Source: Achromobacter piechaudii NBRC 102461 (GTDB lineage Bacteria > Pseudomonadota > Gammaproteobacteria > Burkholderiales > Burkholderiaceae_B). Taken from it: a stretch of 64,000 nucleotides of DNA. Below the pieces are notes generated by a model. The model was given only the letters and a program-made list of their open reading frames with translations. It was not told where the DNA came from and ran no database searches. Below, one piece after another: positions 43,822-53,008 of this stretch (positions are counted from its first letter, which is position 1; every line of letters begins with the position of its first letter). The translations under genes and the position numbers were made by a program. The stretch lies in the NCBI RefSeq assembly GCF_001571245.1, contig NZ_BCTK01000001.1, positions 1 through 64,000 of the forward strand, given 5' to 3'.

Positions 43822-44527
43822 CAACGCCTCTGGATCGAAGCCGCTGCGCGCCGAGTCTAACAACGGTGAGCATACGATCTACCTGCATGGGGTTATAGGC
43901 GGTTGGTGGGGCGATATCGACGCGACCGAATTTGCCAAGGCCCTTTCCAGCATCACGGCCGACACGATCCACTTGCGCATTAACTCGCCGGGGGGCGACG
44001 TGTTCGACGCCCGCGCGATGATGACCGCCATCCGCCAGCATTCGGCGAAGGTAGTTGCTCACGTGGACGGCTTGGCTGCTTCTGCGGCGACGGACGTTTG
44101 TATGGCATGCGATGAGGTAGAGATCTCGCAGGGGGCGTTCTTCATGATCCACAACGCCTGGACCGTTGCCATCGGCAACAAGGCGGACATGCGCGAAACG
44201 GCCGATTTGCTCGAAAAGGTGGACGGGGCGATCACCGCTGACTATGTGGCCCGTTCAGGGCAGTCGCCGGAGCAGGTCAGGACCTGGATGGACGCGGAGA
44301 CCTGGTTCAGCGCCGACGAGGCGCTGGAACATGGCTTTGTCGATCGCATCGTTGACGCTGCTGCGAAGAAGCCGGCCGCCTCAAATGCATGGAATCTGGC
44401 GGCCTACCAGAACGCGCCCAAAGCGCTCACCGAACCGAAATCGTCTGGTGTTGATGACGCCGAGGTCCAAGCCCTAAGAAATGATCTTGAGCGGCGGTTT
44501 TCGCTGATCGAGGCCACCCCTGCATAA
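43787..44527 (+). CDS. ClpP-like head maturation protease
   Basis: 246 aa S14-type protease. LRINSPGGDVFDA, the nucleophile Ser99 in GLAASAATD, and His122 in MIHNAW are visible. It would process the capsid or scaffold during assembly. AGGGAAA precedes the ATG. The C-terminal helical tail may act as scaffold (QALRNDLERRFSLIE). Confidence 0.9.
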   Translation: MKIPKLLQMARDNASGSKPLRAESNNGEHTIYLHGVIGGWWGDIDATEFAKALSSITADTIHLRINSPGGDVFDARAMMTAIRQHSAKVVAHVDGLAASAATDVCMACDEVEISQGAFFMIHNAWTVAIGNKADMRETADLLEKVDGAITADYVARSGQSPEQVRTWMDAETWFSADEALEHGFVDRIVDAAAKKPAASNAWNLAAYQNAPKALTEPKSSGVDDAEVQALRNDLERRFSLIEATPA

Positions 44528-44553
44528 GCGGCTCCCGCACGCAGGACAACCCC

Positions 44554-44576
44554 ACCGCCCTCGGGCGGTTTTTTTT
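44554..44576 (+). terminator. Terminator-like hairpin before the capsid gene
   Basis: CCGCCC/GGGCGG stem with a two-base loop and eight Ts. It lies between protease and capsid genes and may shape late mRNA ends or be overridden by antitermination. Confidence 0.75.
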
Positions 44577-44596
44577 CGACTGAAGGAAACTACGTT

Positions 44597-45835
44597 ATGG
44601 CTTTCAATCCTCAAGCCGAGCGGGAGCGCCGCAACGCGCTGGCCAAAGAAACCCGCGCCCTGCTGGACAACAACCCCGGCGCAAACTGGAACGCCGACCA
44701 TCAAAAGAAGTACGACGACAACACGGCGGAAATCGAACGCATTGACGCCTCGATCGAGCGCCATCAAAAGATGATGGACCTGACGGCTGAAAGCGGTCTT
44801 CATGACGCCGGCGTGCGTGAGCATGAGACCCGCCCCGGCGCGAAGGGCAACCGCAGTGCCGACGTGGCCCTGTTTGATAAATGGTGCCGTGGTGGCGACA
44901 ACGCGCTCACCGCCGAGGACTGGACCCAGGTCCGCAACGCCATGAGCGGCAACCCGGCAGTGAATCCGGAGCAGGGTGGCTATACGGTGCCCACCACCGT
45001 CGCCAGCTCCATTATCGATACGCTGAAATCGTTTGGCGGCATGCGCGCCGTTGCGGACGTCTTCTCGACCGGCGGCGGCGAACCCATGCAGTACCCGACG
45101 AGCGACGGGACGAACGAAGAGGGCGAAATCGTTGAAGAGAACCAGTCTGCAAGCGACGAGGACGTGAGCTTTGGCACGAAGGGCTTGGCGGTTTACAAGT
45201 TCAGCTCGAAGGTTGTGACCGTGCCCTGGGAACTGTTGCAGGACAGTTCGTCCAACATTGAGGGCTTCATCACCAAACGTCTGAACACCCGGCTTGGCCG
45301 CGTCACCAATCGCCACTACACCGTTGGTCCCGGCACGGCCGGCCCGATGGGCCTGGTCACCGCCGCTACGGTCGGCAAGATCGGCACCGTCTCGGCAATC
45401 CCGCTGATCACCTACGACGACCTGGTTGACATCGAGCACAGCGTTGACCCTGCGTACCGCCTGGGCGCCAAGTGGATGTTCCACGACGACATGCTGAAGA
45501 TGGTTCGCAAGATCAAGGACGACCAAGGCCGCCCCATCTTCGTGCCTGGCTACGAGCAGGGAAACCCCGGTGGCGCGCCGGATCGCTTGCTGAACCGTGA
45601 CATCCAGATCAACCAGCACATGCCGGTGCCCGCGGCCGCCGCCAAGTCCATCGCGTTCGGCGACTTCAGCCTGTACAAGATCCGCGACGTGATGGCGATC
45701 ACGCTGTTCCGCTTCAACGACTCGGCCTACGTGAAGAAGGGTCAAGTCGGCTTTCTGGCCTGGATGCGTTCGGGTGGCAACCTGATCGACGTGGGCGGGG
45801 CGGTCAAGCTGTTCCAACACGGCGCCGCCGCTTAA
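44597..45835 (+). CDS. HK97-type major capsid protein
   Basis: 412 aa. An N-terminal coiled-coil delta domain (about residues 1-75, NALAKETRALLDN to ERHQKMMDL) precedes the capsid fold with GGYTVPTTVASSIIDTLKSFGGMRAVADVFSTGGG, RYRLGAKWMFHDD-like and YKIRDVMAITLFRFNDSAYVKKGQVGFLAWMRSGG. This matches phage major capsid gp5-like proteins, processed by the protease upstream. Confidence 0.93.
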   Translation: MAFNPQAERERRNALAKETRALLDNNPGANWNADHQKKYDDNTAEIERIDASIERHQKMMDLTAESGLHDAGVREHETRPGAKGNRSADVALFDKWCRGGDNALTAEDWTQVRNAMSGNPAVNPEQGGYTVPTTVASSIIDTLKSFGGMRAVADVFSTGGGEPMQYPTSDGTNEEGEIVEENQSASDEDVSFGTKGLAVYKFSSKVVTVPWELLQDSSSNIEGFITKRLNTRLGRVTNRHYTVGPGTAGPMGLVTAATVGKIGTVSAIPLITYDDLVDIEHSVDPAYRLGAKWMFHDDMLKMVRKIKDDQGRPIFVPGYEQGNPGGAPDRLLNRDIQINQHMPVPAAAAKSIAFGDFSLYKIRDVMAITLFRFNDSAYVKKGQVGFLAWMRSGGNLIDVGGAVKLFQHGAAA

Positions 45836-45901
45836 TCGGCCTCCGCGTGATCGCGTGCCAGCGGGCGAATCCCGCTGGCCTGCATTTTTCAAGGAAAAGT
45901 C

Positions 45902-46240
45902 ATGGCACGAAAAGCTACACCCGAAGCGCCGACGGTCAGTGCCCCCCCAGCGCAGCCCGTGGTACCCGTTGCGGCACCCCCAAGCCCTGCGCCGAATTCG
46001 GGCGGAGACGACCACGGGGCCAATGCGGCGGCAACAACCCAGGGGCAAGATCCCATCGATCCCCAGGTGTCCACGGATGCGCCCGAAACGCGGAAGTGGG
46101 TCAAGGCCTTGGTGCTGCATGACAGCATCTACGGCAAATGCGGCGAGGTACGCGAGTTCGATGTTGAACAAGTTTCGGCGCTGAAAATCGCTGGCTATAT
46201 CGATCCCCACCCCAAAGCGGTGGAATTTGCTGGAGGTTGA
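45902..46240 (+). CDS. Hypothetical head-region protein
   Basis: 112 aa. The first half is disordered and Ala/Pro-rich; the second (WVKALVLHDSIYGKCGEVREFDVEQVSALKIAGYIDPHPKAV) is a small folded unit seen in phage head-fibre-like or decoration proteins. AAGGAAA precedes the ATG. Confidence 0.65.
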   Translation: MARKATPEAPTVSAPPAQPVVPVAAPPSPAPNSGGDDHGANAAATTQGQDPIDPQVSTDAPETRKWVKALVLHDSIYGKCGEVREFDVEQVSALKIAGYIDPHPKAVEFAGG

Positions 46241-46242
46241 TC

Positions 46243-46662
46243 ATGTTGCGCCTGATCACCGCTGCGACGGCTGAACCCGTTAGCTTGGCACAGGCAAAAC
46301 GCCTCCTGCACATCGACCACGATGCGCTGGACGAAGACATACCCGGCGTTATTTCCGCAGCTCGCGAACTTGTGGAGCGCAGGACGGGCTTTGCATTGGC
46401 CGAAGCATCGTATGAATGGACGCCAGCGGGCGGGCGGGAATCCCCGCTGCCAATCTGGCCCGGCGAAACCACGAGTGCGCCGGGAACGGTCCCTGTGTTG
46501 TTCACAAGCAAGCCTGGCCCGGCACCTGAGCCGTTGAAGCTTGCGATCGTCATGCTGGTGGGCGACCTGCTCGAAAACCCCGAGGCGGCGGGCGAAAAGG
46601 TACTCCATGAGAACCCTGGATTCGCGCGACTCGTCTTTCCCTACACGCGAGTGTTGCCATGA
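46243..46662 (+). CDS. gp6-like head-tail connector
   Basis: 139 aa. SLAQAKRLLHIDHDALDEDIPGVISAARELVERRTGFAL is the signature of the gp6/YqbG connector family that lies under the portal. TGGAGG six bases upstream sets the ATG at 46243. Confidence 0.85.
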   Translation: MLRLITAATAEPVSLAQAKRLLHIDHDALDEDIPGVISAARELVERRTGFALAEASYEWTPAGGRESPLPIWPGETTSAPGTVPVLFTSKPGPAPEPLKLAIVMLVGDLLENPEAAGEKVLHENPGFARLVFPYTRVLP

Positions 46663-47009
46663 CGGCTCGAGAGCGGAATCGCCGAATTCTGGTCCAGCGC
46701 CGCTCCGGCGCGACTGATGAAGCGGGCCAGCCCCTGGATGACTGGGAGGAAGCAGGCTCGCTTTGGGCGGGCATTGCGAACGAAACCGGCCTCGGTGCTA
46801 TTCGGTCAAGCCTGCAAGGCAACGTGTCGCCGTCAATTGCGCGTTACAGCTTTCTCGTGAGCTTCGACGCGGCCAAGGCGGTGGGTATTGATGAGGGAAT
46901 GCGCGTCATTCACGATGGGACGGTTTTTGAGGTCAAAGGTATTACCCGCGACTTTAGGGACCGAATGAGGGCATTCGTGATCTGCGAGCAGGGGGGCAAC
47001 GATGGCTAA
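46659..47009 (+). CDS. Head-tail adaptor (head closure) protein
   Basis: 116 aa. It begins RERNRRILVQRRSGATDEAGQPLDDWEEAGSLWAGI, as in head-closure proteins of the SPP1 gp16/HK97 gp7 group, a small beta-barrel. Overlaps of 4 and 8 bases tie it to its neighbours. Confidence 0.82.
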   Translation: MTARERNRRILVQRRSGATDEAGQPLDDWEEAGSLWAGIANETGLGAIRSSLQGNVSPSIARYSFLVSFDAAKAVGIDEGMRVIHDGTVFEVKGITRDFRDRMRAFVICEQGGNDG

Positions 47010-47502
47010 CGGCATTCAGGCGAAGTTCGACACTTCCGGCTGGGCTGCTGGTCTTGATCGGCTGCTAGGTCCGGCGCGCGTCAGTTTGGCGCGCTCCATG
47101 GCCGTGGCTGGCGGCGAGGTGTTGCGAGACGAAGCCAAAGCGCGGATCAACACGCATAACGGGGTGTTGGCCAATGCGATTTACCTTGCGTTCCGCGACA
47201 AGCACTCCACGGAAAGGGAGGTGCAGTACGCCGTCACCTGGAACAAGAGCAAAGCGCCACACGGCCACCTGATCGAGTTCGGGCATTGGCAGATTTACGC
47301 GGTGGTCCGAAAGCCTGACGGAACCTTCGTCACGGACAAACGCCGCAAGCTGTCGACCCCGAAGTGGGTGCCAGCATATCCGTTTCTTCGACCGGCATAC
47401 GAGGCAGCATCGCAGCGCGCACGAGCCGCCATGGTCGAGCGCGGCCGCGAGCGTTTGCCGCAATTGTTGGCAGCGCAAGAAGGGGTAGGCCATGAGCCTT
47501 GA
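47002..47502 (+). CDS. HK97 gp10-like tail-joining protein
   Basis: 166 aa. The core has MAVAGGEVLRDEAKARINTHNGVLANAIYL and KAPHGHLIEFGHWQ, then PAYPFLRPAYEAA, matching the HK97 gp10 family. Overlaps the next gene by 11 bases. Confidence 0.85.
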   Translation: MANGIQAKFDTSGWAAGLDRLLGPARVSLARSMAVAGGEVLRDEAKARINTHNGVLANAIYLAFRDKHSTEREVQYAVTWNKSKAPHGHLIEFGHWQIYAVVRKPDGTFVTDKRRKLSTPKWVPAYPFLRPAYEAASQRARAAMVERGRERLPQLLAAQEGVGHEP

Positions 47503-47848
47503 AGGCAAGCTGAAGGCTGTTTTGGCGCCGCTGGTGGCAGGTCGCCTGTTCCCGGACGTTACGCCAGACAAACCCGAGTTCCCGCTGATCGTCTATCAAG
47601 GCGTTGGCGGGTCTGAGCAGTGGTATGTCGAGGGAAAGCGCCGCGAGAAGCGGCATCAACGCGTCCAGATCCATGTTTGGGCCACTTCGCGCCTGGAGGC
47701 ATCGGGCATCGCAGATTTGATCGGAACAGCGCTCTGTGAAAGTGGCTTTCCTGCCGTAGAGCCCTACGGCGCACCCAGCAGCCTCTACGAAGAGGCGATC
47801 AAGAAGTACGGAACACGCCAGGATTTCGGTATCTGGTATCAGCCCTAA
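47492..47848 (+). CDS. DUF3168 tail terminator-like protein
   Basis: 118 aa. MSLEGKLKAVLAPLVAGRLFPDVTPDKPEFPLIVYQ followed by RVQIHVWATSRLEASGIADLI is typical of DUF3168/gp17 tail completion proteins. Confidence 0.83.
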   Translation: MSLEGKLKAVLAPLVAGRLFPDVTPDKPEFPLIVYQGVGGSEQWYVEGKRREKRHQRVQIHVWATSRLEASGIADLIGTALCESGFPAVEPYGAPSSLYEEAIKKYGTRQDFGIWYQP

Positions 47849-47871
47849 GCACCGAAATATTCAACTCTTTG

Positions 47872-47895
47872 CCCGGCCTTGAGCCGGGTTTTTTT
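47872..47895 (+). terminator. Terminator before the tail tube gene
   Basis: CCCGGC/GCCGGG stem, five-base loop, seven Ts. It separates head-tail joining genes from the strongly expressed tail tube gene. Confidence 0.8.
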
Positions 47896-47908
47896 ATGAG
47901 GAAACGCA

Positions 47909-48562
47909 ATGTCTTCCATTTTTGTCAATGGCACGCAGTTTCGCGTGTCCAAGACCCTGGGCGCGCCGATCCCGATCACTGCGGTCACCAATGGGGTCGA
48001 TCCCGAAGCCTCCACCGCAACACCGCCGGTCGATGGTGACGTTCTGGTCATCAGCTCTGGGTGGCCTGCGCTTGATGAAACGGTATGGCGCGCCGCTGCG
48101 GCCGACGCCACTGGTTTCACGATGGAGGGGGCCGACACGACCGTGCAGAAGCTGTATCCGACGGGCAAGGGCGCGGGCGCCTATCGAAAGGTCACAGACT
48201 GGTTCAGCCTCGACCAGATGCAGGATGTGCAGATCACGGGCGGCGAGCAGCAGAACTACCAGTACCAGTACGTCGAGGACCCGCGCAGCCAGCAATTGCA
48301 GAAGCCGACCTTCAAAACGCCGGTGGTGCTTACCTTCACCATGGACTACGACCGAAAGAAGGAATGGTACGGCGAGCTGATCGCAGCCGACATCCTGAAG
48401 GCGCCTGTAGTCGTAGAAGCAGTCTATCCAGACGGAAGCGTCGTCTACTACTACGGCTACCCGTCCTTCAACAAGAACCCGGTCGGCGGCGTGAACACCA
48501 ACCTTCAGAACACGTTTGTTCTGTCGCTGCGGGCTGACACCACCACCTACGAAGGCGCGTAA
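47909..48562 (+). CDS. Major tail tube protein
   Basis: 217 aa. It begins MSSIFVNGTQFRVSKTLGAPIPITAVTN and has the beta-rich pattern of siphovirus tail tube proteins (VVLTFTMDYDRKKEWYGELIAADI). It forms the hexameric tube rings. The stop overlaps the next start by one base. No added Ig domain is seen. Confidence 0.85.
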   Translation: MSSIFVNGTQFRVSKTLGAPIPITAVTNGVDPEASTATPPVDGDVLVISSGWPALDETVWRAAAADATGFTMEGADTTVQKLYPTGKGAGAYRKVTDWFSLDQMQDVQITGGEQQNYQYQYVEDPRSQQLQKPTFKTPVVLTFTMDYDRKKEWYGELIAADILKAPVVVEAVYPDGSVVYYYGYPSFNKNPVGGVNTNLQNTFVLSLRADTTTYEGA

Positions 48563-48873
48563 TGGCATTCATCATCAAAGCAAATCCGACGATTGACGCC
48601 ACCGTAACTATCGTCGGTCAAGGCCGCAAACAAAAGCTCGCGGTCACCTTTCGCCACAAGACCAGCGACGAGTACGAAGCGCTCATGAACCGCCTCAAAA
48701 GCGACGAAATTTCGACTGCTGAATTGCTGGTCGAGTTGATCGCACAGTGGGACGCTGACATGCCGCTGGAGGAAGCGTCGATTTCAGTTTTGCGCCAGCA
48801 CCAGCCCGGTGCAGACCTGGCGATCATGCAAGCCTACAACCAAGCCTTGCAGGTTGAGCGCGAAAAAAACTGA
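48562..48873 (+). CDS. Tail assembly chaperone, short form (G-like)
   Basis: 103 aa soluble protein that should coat the tape measure protein before tube assembly. Position between tail tube and tape measure and its size fit lambda G. It ends just after an AAAAAAAC slippery run, which directs some ribosomes into the next frame. Confidence 0.82.
   Translation: MAFIIKANPTIDATVTIVGQGRKQKLAVTFRHKTSDEYEALMNRLKSDEISTAELLVELIAQWDADMPLEEASISVLRQHQPGADLAIMQAYNQALQVEREKN
48864..48870 (+). promoter_or_regulatory. Programmed -1 frameshift slippery site
   Basis: A AAA AAC in the zero frame (codons AAA 48865-48867, AAC 48868-48870) is directly followed by the TGA stop. Slipping back one base continues in the frame of the next gene. 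Confidence 0.85.
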
Positions 48874-49187
48874 AGTCGGCGGTGGCGGCCTTCTATTGGG
48901 AGCCGCCATCCGCCGATGCCTTGGCATTGGCCGGCATTAGGTCACGGCCTGCGTTGTTTCGGCGGCCCACTGTCGAGCTTTGGCCCGAGCACGCTGACGC
49001 CTTCAGTGTCTTCATCCGAAATTGCACTCAATGGCGCATGGGAAACGGCGGGCCTATTGGCCTGGATTACGTGGCCGTCCATGCCGACCTCGCGTTGTAT
49101 GGGATCGAGCCAGCGAAGCGTCCGGGGGTAATGAACGTCGTGCGGCAAGTCGAACGCGCTGCGCTGGAACTTCTTCATAAGAGCTAA
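48870..49187 (+). CDS. Tail assembly chaperone extension (T-like, made as G-T fusion)
   Basis: 105 codons read after the -1 shift, giving a fusion of about 208 aa. The segment FYWEPPSADALALAG and WRMGNGGPIGLDYVAVHADLALYG is like DUF1799-type T domains. A GTG at 48882 exists, but no good ribosome binding site supports independent start. Confidence 0.8.
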   Translation: MKSAVAAFYWEPPSADALALAGIRSRPALFRRPTVELWPEHADAFSVFIRNCTQWRMGNGGPIGLDYVAVHADLALYGIEPAKRPGVMNVVRQVERAALELLHKS

Positions 49188-49189
49188 AA

Positions 49190-52003
49190 ATGGCACAGGA
49201 CAGCATCGGGACCGCGCGGTTAGACATCGTTGTCGACACCACGCAGTTCGACACCGCCATTGCTGCGGCGAAGCGCGGAACCAGCGGCATGTCGCAGGCC
49301 GCGCAATCGGACTACGCCAAGCTGACCGCTGCGGAGAAGCGGCGAGTTGACGCCCTAGTCAATCAGGCGAACACCATTGAGTACAGCCGCAAGCAGCAGA
49401 TCCTGTACAACGCGGCCTTGCGCGGTGTTCCAACTTCTATCCTAGATGAGCTGAAGACGAAGCTGACCGCCACGGGAACGGCTGCCGCTGTCGCCGGCAA
49501 GCAGTTGAATCAGTATGGGATAAGCGCTGCACAGCAGGCCGCAGCCATGCGCGGCGTTCCTGCCCAGATGACCGACATCATCGTCTCCCTTCAGGGCGGG
49601 CAACAGCCGCTAACCGTCTTGTTGCAGCAGGGCGGTCAGCTGAAGGATATGTTTGGAGGCGTGGTGCCGGCGGCGCGCGCGCTGGGTGGCGCTCTCATGG
49701 GGCTGGTCAACCCTTACACATTGGCGGCAGCGGGCGTTGCGGCGCTGGCCGTGGCGTACGCGAAGGGGACATCGGAAGGCCAGAACTTCCGTGAGGCACT
49801 TATTCTCACCGGCCATGCCGCAGGGTTGACGGCCGATAACCTGATCAGCCTGGCGCACGGGCTTGGTGAAATCACCGGCAGTCACTCGCGAGCGGTGCAG
49901 GCCTTGAACGCGGTAGCGGCTTCTGGAAAGCTGTCAGGGTCCGCGCTACGTGATGTGGCGCTCATTGCTGCGGAATGGCAGCGCGCGACCGGTGCGGAAA
50001 TCGAGAAGACTGTTGAAGTGTTCTCCAAGTTGGGGAAAGACCCTGTTGCGGCGGTTGTTGACCTCAACGAGCGCTATGGGATCTTAACCGGCGCAATTTA
50101 CGAGCAGGTCAGAGCACTGACCGAACAAGGCCGCGCACAGGAGGCGGTAGAGTTGGTCGCGCGCCAAGCGGCGACCGAACTTACGAGCCGCACGGCAGCA
50201 CAGAAGGCCAACCTCGGGACGCTCGAATCGGCATGGAACAAGCTGGGCTCTGCCGCCAGCTGGGCTTGGGACAAGATGCTGGACATCGGCCGAGAAAACA
50301 CGGTCGATGAAACCCTTCGGGGCCTTGAGCGTGAGGTTCGGCAGCGTGCGGAGAACATCCGCATCGCTGCCGAAGCTGGCGCCACGATCAGCGACAAGGA
50401 AAGGCAGGGCCTCAAGAACGCCGAGGGGCGCCGTGACGCGCTTATCGCGCAGAAGAAAGAGGCAGAGGACGCGGCCAAGGCTCAGGCCGAGTTGGTCCGG
50501 ATCAACCGCGAGGCGATCCAATCCCGCCTTGAAATCTCAAAAATTATCGACGAAGGGGCGTCCAAGGCTGAAAAGCGCAAGAAGGCGCTGAAGGACTTAG
50601 ATGACCAGATTGCTAAGGCCCAGAAGGACGGCACCACGTTGTCCGCATCGGACATTAAGGCGGCGCGCGAGGCAATCGATCGTCGCTTTGAGGATAAGAG
50701 CGCCAAGAAGCCATACACGGACGATAGCGCAACCCGCCTGCTGGCCGAGTATGCGCAGGCCGAAACTGCGCTGCGGGCCCAGCTGACCACGCAGGAAAAG
50801 CTGGGAGCCTGGGAAAAGCGCCGCTTGGAGTTCGAACAACAAATCTCGGACCTCAAGACCAAGAAGACGCTCACGGCAGACCAGAAGAGCCTGCTTGCGC
50901 AAGAAAGCCAGTTGCGCGTGGCGTTGGAAAAGAACGTCGCTGCGGAAAAGTCGGTTCGTCTTGCGCAAGAGGCGGCACGCGTGGAAGTCATGCGCGCCGG
51001 CCTGAGTTCGTCCCGTGAGGTCGAGCAGCGCCAGTACGACGATCAGCTGGCCGCCATCGGCATGGGCGACCGCGCGCAGGAAGAACTCCGCGCCCGCCAG
51101 TCCATCGTGCGGGATTACCAGCGGCAGCTGGACCAGGCCACCCGCGATAACACGGTCGGCAAGACATCGGACGAGACGTACCGGGCCGAAACGGCTTTGC
51201 TTGGCGAGCATCTGCGCCAGCGCATGGAAATGCAGCAGGCGTACTTCGACAACGTGCGCAAGGCACAAGCGGATTGGAAGAGCGGCGCCAAGTCAGCGCT
51301 GGACAACTATCTGAACTCTGCTGCGGACGTAGCGGACCAGACCAAAGGCATGTTCTCCAGCGCCTTTCAGGGGATGGAAGACGCAATTGTCCGGTTCGCC
51401 ACTACGGGCAAGCTGTCGTTCCGCGACTTCGCGACGTCTGTGCTTGCGGATCTAGCGCGCATTGCCACTAGGCAAGCCATTGTGGGTATGGTCGGCAGTC
51501 TGGTCGGCACCTTGGGTGGCGGCGCAGCAGGCCTAGGGAGTGCGACAGCCGCTGATGTGGGTGCCGCAGGGGGCGGACTTATGTTCCTTGACGGCGGTGG
51601 CTACACCGGGGATCAGCCGCGCGATCAAATCACGGGCTTGGTGCACGGGCAAGAGTACGTATTGAATGCCGCCGCGACCGCGCGGATAGGTCGCGGCACG
51701 CTTGACGCTATGAACGCGGGTGCTGGGTTGTCTTTTTCTGGCTTTGAGGGCGGCTTTGTTGCGCCCTTGATGAACTCATCCCCCTCAGCCAGTGCGGGGC
51801 AACCGCCACGGATAACCATCTATAACAACGGCACACCGCAGGAATACACGGCCGAACAGTTGACCCGTGAGGATGTCGTGTTAATTGCGCGTGACCAGGT
51901 CTTTGCGCAGGGGCCCCAAATGATCGAGTCGCAACTTGGTCGGCCCAATTCGAGGGCCGCGCGCGCTATGACGAAGAACTTCAAGACTGAGCGAAAGCGA
52001 TGA
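49190..52003 (+). CDS. Tail length tape measure protein
   Basis: 937 aa. The N-terminus (GTARLDIVVDTTQFDTAIAAAKRG) and the middle (MRGVPAQMTDIIVSLQGGQQPLTVLLQQGGQLKDMFGGV) are typical of lambda-type tape measures. Hydrophobic segments lie about residues 160-190 and 755-790, with long coiled coil between (about 380-650). It sets tail length and helps DNA entry. Confidence 0.92.
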   Translation: MAQDSIGTARLDIVVDTTQFDTAIAAAKRGTSGMSQAAQSDYAKLTAAEKRRVDALVNQANTIEYSRKQQILYNAALRGVPTSILDELKTKLTATGTAAAVAGKQLNQYGISAAQQAAAMRGVPAQMTDIIVSLQGGQQPLTVLLQQGGQLKDMFGGVVPAARALGGALMGLVNPYTLAAAGVAALAVAYAKGTSEGQNFREALILTGHAAGLTADNLISLAHGLGEITGSHSRAVQALNAVAASGKLSGSALRDVALIAAEWQRATGAEIEKTVEVFSKLGKDPVAAVVDLNERYGILTGAIYEQVRALTEQGRAQEAVELVARQAATELTSRTAAQKANLGTLESAWNKLGSAASWAWDKMLDIGRENTVDETLRGLEREVRQRAENIRIAAEAGATISDKERQGLKNAEGRRDALIAQKKEAEDAAKAQAELVRINREAIQSRLEISKIIDEGASKAEKRKKALKDLDDQIAKAQKDGTTLSASDIKAAREAIDRRFEDKSAKKPYTDDSATRLLAEYAQAETALRAQLTTQEKLGAWEKRRLEFEQQISDLKTKKTLTADQKSLLAQESQLRVALEKNVAAEKSVRLAQEAARVEVMRAGLSSSREVEQRQYDDQLAAIGMGDRAQEELRARQSIVRDYQRQLDQATRDNTVGKTSDETYRAETALLGEHLRQRMEMQQAYFDNVRKAQADWKSGAKSALDNYLNSAADVADQTKGMFSSAFQGMEDAIVRFATTGKLSFRDFATSVLADLARIATRQAIVGMVGSLVGTLGGGAAGLGSATAADVGAAGGGLMFLDGGGYTGDQPRDQITGLVHGQEYVLNAAATARIGRGTLDAMNAGAGLSFSGFEGGFVAPLMNSSPSASAGQPPRITIYNNGTPQEYTAEQLTREDVVLIARDQVFAQGPQMIESQLGRPNSRAARAMTKNFKTERKR

Positions 52004-52497
52004 GCAACTTTCCTGTGATGCCTTTTCGGCCGGTTCAGGCCGGCTATGGACCGAACCTAGGTGACGGCTCGCAGCGTATCGGCCTAGAGGGAGGGAGTGG
52101 CCGCTACCGAGCCGGCGTGCAAGGTGCCTCGCATATGGTTCCCGTCACGTACGTTGTCTTCGGGGAGGAGTACGACGTGCTGATGGGGTTCTGGCGGAAC
52201 ATGCGCCGGTTTGGCGGCGGCCCCTTCCATGCGGACTTGGCCATCGATAGCAGCACCAGCCGAAGGTATGTCGCGCATTTCATGCCAGGATCGGCACGGC
52301 CGGTGCCAATCGGCGGCAATGGTTGGACAGTAACGTTCCAACTGGAGGTTGACTCACTGCCTGAGTTTGATGATGCCACCCTCGATTACTGGGGATCGCT
52401 GGTCATGATGTTGGCCATCTACGGCAGCATTTCGGCCGCGAAGGAAATACTGGATCTGCTAGCGAAGCTAGTGAACGAGGACCTGCCCCATGCTTGA
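52000..52497 (+). CDS. Minor tail protein (M-like)
   Basis: 165 aa. It begins MSNFPVMPFRPVQAGYGPNLGDG and ends in a hydrophobic helical tail. Position after the tape measure and a four-base overlap fit the distal-tail M protein. Confidence 0.75.
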   Translation: MSNFPVMPFRPVQAGYGPNLGDGSQRIGLEGGSGRYRAGVQGASHMVPVTYVVFGEEYDVLMGFWRNMRRFGGGPFHADLAIDSSTSRRYVAHFMPGSARPVPIGGNGWTVTFQLEVDSLPEFDDATLDYWGSLVMMLAIYGSISAAKEILDLLAKLVNEDLPHA

Positions 52498-53008
52498 CGA
52501 CAACGACGCCCAATACATCGACTTCTATTTCGGCGCGCCACAAAGCATCGCCGAGCTGGAAACTCTGGAGATCAGCCAGCCCGACTTTTCGCAGGTATGG
52601 CGCCTTCAGACGCGCTATCGCGAAGGGTTCTGGGCGCGCTTGGAGACCGGCGAGTTGGTCTTTTGGCAGTACGTGCCCATGCGGATGACGCAATTGGCCG
52701 ACCGCGGAAACCTGGACTTCGGGATATCGGTCACGCTGGGCGACCTGGGTGAGATCCTGCCGGACGAAATCGCCCGCGCCCGTCAGGGCGGCACGCTGCG
52801 CACGATTCCCGCCACAGTGCGCTACCGCGCCTACCGTTCGGATGACCTGGAAACGCCTATGGTCGGGCCGATAACGCTGCAGGCGCGAAAGATCACCAGG
52901 AACCGCGACGGTGCGCAATTCGACGGCATGGCGCCGCAGGCGAACGTCACGAAGACCGGGATGCTGTACCGGACTGACCTGTTCCCGATGTTGTTGGGGT
53001 ACCTGTGA
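52490..53008 (+). CDS. DUF1833 tail protein (L-like)
   Basis: 172 aa, beta-rich. TLEISQPDFSQVWRLQTRYREGFWARLETGELVFWQYVPMRM matches DUF1833 proteins located where lambda L lies. Overlaps both neighbours. Confidence 0.8.
   Translation: MLDDNDAQYIDFYFGAPQSIAELETLEISQPDFSQVWRLQTRYREGFWARLETGELVFWQYVPMRMTQLADRGNLDFGISVTLGDLGEILPDEIARARQGGTLRTIPATVRYRAYRSDDLETPMVGPITLQARKITRNRDGAQFDGMAPQANVTKTGMLYRTDLFPMLLGYL

Noticed and set aside
44474-46210. 578-codon leftward open frame under the capsid gene
   Set aside because: It is antisense to the capsid and protease genes and has no phage-like motif.
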